Source of the DNA: Pseudozobellia thermophila
Lineage (GTDB): Bacteria; Bacteroidota; Bacteroidia; Flavobacteriales; Flavobacteriaceae
Assembly: GCF_900141855.1 (NCBI RefSeq)
Contig: NZ_FQYU01000011.1
Location: forward strand, 50,785 to 114,784
Direction of reading: 5' to 3'
Length of the DNA stretch: 64,000 nt
Every line of letters starts with the position of its first letter. Positions within the stretch are counted from its first letter, which is position 1. Below are positions 61,614 through 64,000 of the stretch, piece after piece. The translations under genes and the position numbers were made by a program. The notes beneath the pieces were generated by a model, which was not told the DNA's origin, made no database searches, and saw only the letters and a list, made by a program, of their open reading frames with translations.

Positions 61614-61750
61614 GTTAGGGATAGGAGGGAAAAGCCCGCATTCGCCCTGAGGCGAAGCGGACTTGCAACGGATAGCCCGACCTCGTTCACGACGAGGGAA
61701 CGCCCGACATAGGAATTGCTGTATAAAAGTCGGGCCGCGAACGGCCTTTT
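61614..61750 (+). ncRNA. Structured intergenic element, candidate small RNA or phnA leader
   Basis: Between the divergent blaI and phnA genes, a segment bounded by GTTAGGGATAGGAGGG and CAACGGATAGCCCGACC holds a TTCGCC/GGCGAA hairpin with CCGC/GCGG at its base (61637-61662), a CCTCGT/ACGAGG hairpin (61681-61697), a GCCCGAC/GTCGGGC long-range pair, and a terminal GGCCG-CGAA-CGGCC hairpin followed by TTTT. I have a recollection that similar flanks recur between genes in Flavobacteriaceae, but cannot check it here. Confidence 0.5.
61733..61750 (+). terminator. Tetraloop terminator upstream of phnA
   Basis: GGCCG pairs with CGGCC around a CGAA tetraloop, followed by TTTT. It faces the phnA gene 40 bp away, so it either ends a short upstream transcript or attenuates phnA. 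Confidence 0.65.
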
Positions 61751-61789
61751 CTGATCGAAAATTTTAAATTTGGGCCTTATTTAAGAATT

Positions 61790-62368
61790 ATGAGTGTACT
61801 TGAAGAGTTACAGAATAGAAGTGGCAATGCCTGTGAACTATGTGGTGCCACGGACGAATTGAAGGTTTACGAGGTGCCGCCGATCTCTACCGGTGGTGTG
61901 GACGGCAGCATTTTGGCCTGTGGTACCTGTATCGGTCAAATCGAAAATGCCGATACGATGGATCCCAACCATTGGAGGTGCCTTAACGATAGTATGTGGA
62001 GCGAGCACGATGCCGTAAAGGTGGTCGCCTGGCGGATGCTTTCGCGTTTAAAGGACGAGGGCTGGCCCAAAGACCTGCTCGATATGATGTATTTGGAAGA
62101 TGAGGCCTTGGAGTGGGCGAAGGCCACGGGAGAAGGTCTTTCGGAGAGCGAAAAAATCGTTCACCGCGATGCCAATGGCGCCATTTTGGAGAACGGCGAT
62201 AACGTGGTGCTCATTAAAGACTTAAAGGTAAAAGGCTCGAGCATGGTGGCCAAGCAGGGTACGGCGGTACGGCGTATTTCGCTGGACCGCGAGAATGCGG
62301 AGTATATCGAGGGCAAGGTAGACGGCCAACAGATCGTGATCATTACCAAGTACGTCAAGAAAACCTGA
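61790..62368 (+). CDS. PhnA/YjdM-family protein with zinc-ribbon
   Basis: A 192-residue protein: an N-terminal zinc ribbon with CELCGA and CGTC (residues 15-45), a middle helical part, and the C-terminal SH3-like PhnA domain ANGAILENGDNVVLIKDLKVKGSSMVAKQGTAVRRI. Despite the name, a role in phosphonate use is not established for this family. No phosphonate genes are nearby. Single gene closed by a strong terminator. Confidence 0.88.
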   Translation: MSVLEELQNRSGNACELCGATDELKVYEVPPISTGGVDGSILACGTCIGQIENADTMDPNHWRCLNDSMWSEHDAVKVVAWRMLSRLKDEGWPKDLLDMMYLEDEALEWAKATGEGLSESEKIVHRDANGAILENGDNVVLIKDLKVKGSSMVAKQGTAVRRISLDRENAEYIEGKVDGQQIVIITKYVKKT

Positions 62369-62372
62369 GTTA

Positions 62373-62402
62373 AAAGGGAGTCATTTTGCATCGACTCCCT
62401 TT
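62373..62402. terminator. Bidirectional terminator between phnA and the dipeptidase
   Basis: AAAGGGAGTC pairs with GACTCCCTTT and is followed by TTTTT on the plus strand, in the 45-bp gap between convergent genes. Confidence 0.88.
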
Positions 62403-62413
62403 TTTTACTTTTT

Positions 62414-63802
62414 TTATGCCTTCATATCGGTGAAATACCGGTAAAAATAGGGAATGGTCTCGATTCCCTTAAAGTAGTTCCACACCCCGAAGTGTTCGTT
62501 GGGCGAGTGTATGGCGTCGCTATCGAGTCCGAAGCCCATCAGTATGGTCTTGCTTTTCAGTTCCTTTTCGAATAGGGCGACGATGGGTATACTGCCCCCG
62601 CTACGTTGGGGTACCGGGGTTTTTCCAAAGGTGGTCTCGTAGGCCTTGGCCGCCGCGCGGTAGGCCACGTTGTCGATCGGGGTAACATAGCCCTGCCCGC
62701 CGTGATGGGGGGTAACCTTTACCTTTACGCTTTTTGGGGCGATACGCTCAAAATGATCTTTAAAGAGCTGGGTGATTTCTTCCCAATCTTGGTGGGGCAC
62801 CAGACGCATCGATATTTTGGCAAAGGCCTTACTGGGGATTACGGTCTTGGCCCCTTCGCCAGTATAGCCGCCCCAGATACCGTTTACGTCCAAAGTGGGG
62901 CGAATGGAGTTTCTCTCGTTGGTCGAATACCCTTTTTCGCCGTAGACGTCATCTATTTCGAGGGTGTTTTTATAATTCTCGAGGCTAAAGGGGGCCTTTG
63001 CCATTTCGGACCGTTCTTGTTCCGATAGGTCTTCTACCTTGTCGTAAAAGCCGGGTATGGTAATGTGGTTGTTTTCATCGTGAAGCGACGCGATCATTTG
63101 GGCCAGTACGTTGATGGGGTTGGCCACGGCCCCGCCATAGAGTCCGGAATGTAGATCGCGATTGGGTCCGGTGACCTCCACTTCGACGTAGCTGAGGCCT
63201 CGCAGGCCCGTGGTTATGGAAGGTACGTCGTTGGCGATCATGCCGGTATCGGAAATCAGGATGACGTCGTTGGCGAGTTTTTCCTTGTTGGCGGCAACGA
63301 AGGTCCCTAGGTTTCTACTGCCCACTTCTTCCTCGCCCTCGATCATAAACTTGACGTTGCAAGGCAATTGGTCGGTCTTGACCATAAACTCGAAGGCCTT
63401 TACATGCATGTACATTTGACCCTTGTCGTCGCAGGCCCCGCGGGCGTAGATGGCCCCTTCGGGGTGTGTGGGCGTTTCCTTGATCACGGGCTCGAAGGGC
63501 GGGGAGTTCCAGAGGTCCACCGGATCGGGGGGTTGCACGTCGTAGTGCCCGTATACCAAGACGGTCGGCAGATCGGGGTCGATGATCTTTTCGCCATAGA
63601 CAATGGGGTAGCCATCGGTTTCGCAAATCTCGACCGTATCGCAGCCTGCATTTTCCAGGGCGGTCCTTACCGCTTCGGAGGTGTCGAGAACGTCTTGGGA
63701 GAATGCCGTATCGGCGCTTATCGACGGAATTTTGAGTAAATCGATAAGTTCGTCTAAAAAGCGGCCCTTGTTTTGGGCCAGGTATTCCTGTATATTTTGC
63801 AT
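62414..63802 (-). CDS. M20-family dipeptidase
   Basis: A 462-residue metallopeptidase. The metal ligands are seen in VYGHYDVQPP (His), GACDDKGQM (bridging Asp), EGEEEVGS (Glu pair) and SDTG (Asp), and a His in the ending NEHFGVWN. It follows the M20 dipeptidase subfamily (CNDP/PepV-like) in length and in the RDLHSGLYGGAVANPINVLA dimerisation region. It hydrolyses dipeptides in the cytoplasm using two zinc ions. Single gene; no signal peptide. Confidence 0.93.
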   Translation of the reverse strand: MQNIQEYLAQNKGRFLDELIDLLKIPSISADTAFSQDVLDTSEAVRTALENAGCDTVEICETDGYPIVYGEKIIDPDLPTVLVYGHYDVQPPDPVDLWNSPPFEPVIKETPTHPEGAIYARGACDDKGQMYMHVKAFEFMVKTDQLPCNVKFMIEGEEEVGSRNLGTFVAANKEKLANDVILISDTGMIANDVPSITTGLRGLSYVEVEVTGPNRDLHSGLYGGAVANPINVLAQMIASLHDENNHITIPGFYDKVEDLSEQERSEMAKAPFSLENYKNTLEIDDVYGEKGYSTNERNSIRPTLDVNGIWGGYTGEGAKTVIPSKAFAKISMRLVPHQDWEEITQLFKDHFERIAPKSVKVKVTPHHGGQGYVTPIDNVAYRAAAKAYETTFGKTPVPQRSGGSIPIVALFEKELKSKTILMGFGLDSDAIHSPNEHFGVWNYFKGIETIPYFYRYFTDMKA

Positions 63803-63884
63803 GATACGAAATTAGGGTAGTTTTTAAAATTACAAAAAAGAACGTTTTAGTAGTTTTAAAATTTAGAGATTTCAAAAATTGCTT

Positions 63885-63892
63885 TATATTTG
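63885..63892 (+). promoter_or_regulatory. -7 promoter element of the tRNA-like gene
   Basis: TATATTTG fits the TAnnTTTG consensus and lies 24 bp before the tRNA 5' end; the -33 element is weak (TTA). Confidence 0.55.
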
Positions 63893-63915
63893 CATCCCGA
63901 ATTGATAATTGAAAT

Positions 63916-64000
63916 GCAGGCGTGGTGGAATTGGTAGCCCCGCCCGAACGTACCGCTCGGTGCGGGCGGGCACGCTAGAAAGTCTAGCGCAATAGGGGGG
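63916..64000 (+). tRNA. tRNA-Leu-like gene, cut by the window edge, with an inserted hairpin
   Basis: GCAGGCG-TG-GTGGAATTGGTAG (63916-63937) is a typical Bacteroidota tRNA-Leu 5' half: acceptor strand, D-stem GTG and the GGTAG of the D-loop. A normal gene would go on with ACAC-GCTAG. Here a 33-nt GC-rich palindrome (63938-63970) is present first, then CAC-G-CTAGA (63971-63979). The anticodon arm CTAGA/TCTAG keeps its stem but the loop is only AAG, four bases short. As written it should not work as a tRNA. It could be a pseudogene, a tRNA-derived repeat or an assembly error; the 3' end is out of view. Confidence 0.5.
63938..63970. repeat. GC-rich palindrome inside the D-loop of the tRNA-like gene
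   Basis: CCCGCCCG (63939-63946) pairs with CGGGCGGG (63963-63970), with an inner ACCG/CGGT stem and a bulge. The element is far richer in GC than its surroundings and looks like a REP-type or insertion hairpin. Confidence 0.65.

Overview
The window looks like a chromosomal segment of a marine, polysaccharide-degrading member of the Flavobacteriaceae (Bacteroidota), close in style to Zobellia or Maribacter. The basis is SusC/SusD pairs, GH29 fucosidases and a sulfatase, promoters with the Bacteroidota TAnnTTTG -7 element, few Shine-Dalgarno sites, and many secreted proteins. It contains no phage, insertion sequence, CRISPR array or rRNA.

Region 1 (1-7.4 kb) is the end of a SusD gene followed by a uronate-catabolism module: a GntR/FadR regulator, then a co-directional run of hexuronate-type MFS transporter, short-chain dehydrogenase, 2-keto-3-deoxygluconate (KDG) kinase, a phosphofructokinase with pyrophosphate-type residues, and an Nramp-fold transporter that has lost the metal-binding motifs. 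This is the cytoplasmic end of an alginate or pectin type pathway; the lyases and the aldolase are not in the window. A probable free-standing small RNA follows (7.54-7.76 kb).

Region 2 (7.8-26.7 kb) is a polysaccharide utilization locus (PUL). A ThuA/PQQ-type dehydrogenase/PKD/cytochrome c fusion and a SusC-SusD operon are on the minus strand. An AraC regulator is divergent from SusC. A five-gene plus-strand operon then encodes three different GH29 alpha-L-fucosidases, a three-domain esterase (SGNH, alpha/beta hydrolase, SGNH) and an unassigned TIM-barrel glycosidase. There is no sulfatase in the operon, which points to an acylated, fucosylated glycan rather than heavily sulfated fucoidan.

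Region 3 (26.7-42.7 kb) is mixed metabolism: a luciferase-like oxidoreductase, a sugar-1-kinase/nucleotidyltransferase pair, an S1 sulfatase, a tandem universal stress protein, an SMP-30-like propeller, a Tat-exported Gfo/Idh/MocA oxidoreductase, a membrane-tethered glutamate-synthase-like FMN protein with a group III truncated hemoglobin, a CoA transferase, NDH-2, homogentisate dioxygenase and a nitroreductase.

Region 4 (42.8-64 kb) is housekeeping and envelope signalling. Two separate BlaI-M56 (BlaR1-like) modules, each preceded by clear inverted-repeat operators, lie about 14 kb apart in opposite orientation. One M56 protein carries two TonB C-terminal domains; the other carries an ExbD-like region and internal repeats. 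Between them are ruvC, a repeat-flanked four-helix-bundle cassette, hemW, a membrane-anchored MutS-like ATPase and several DUF proteins. The right edge holds phnA, an M20 dipeptidase and the start of an abnormal tRNA-Leu-like gene with a hairpin in its D-loop.
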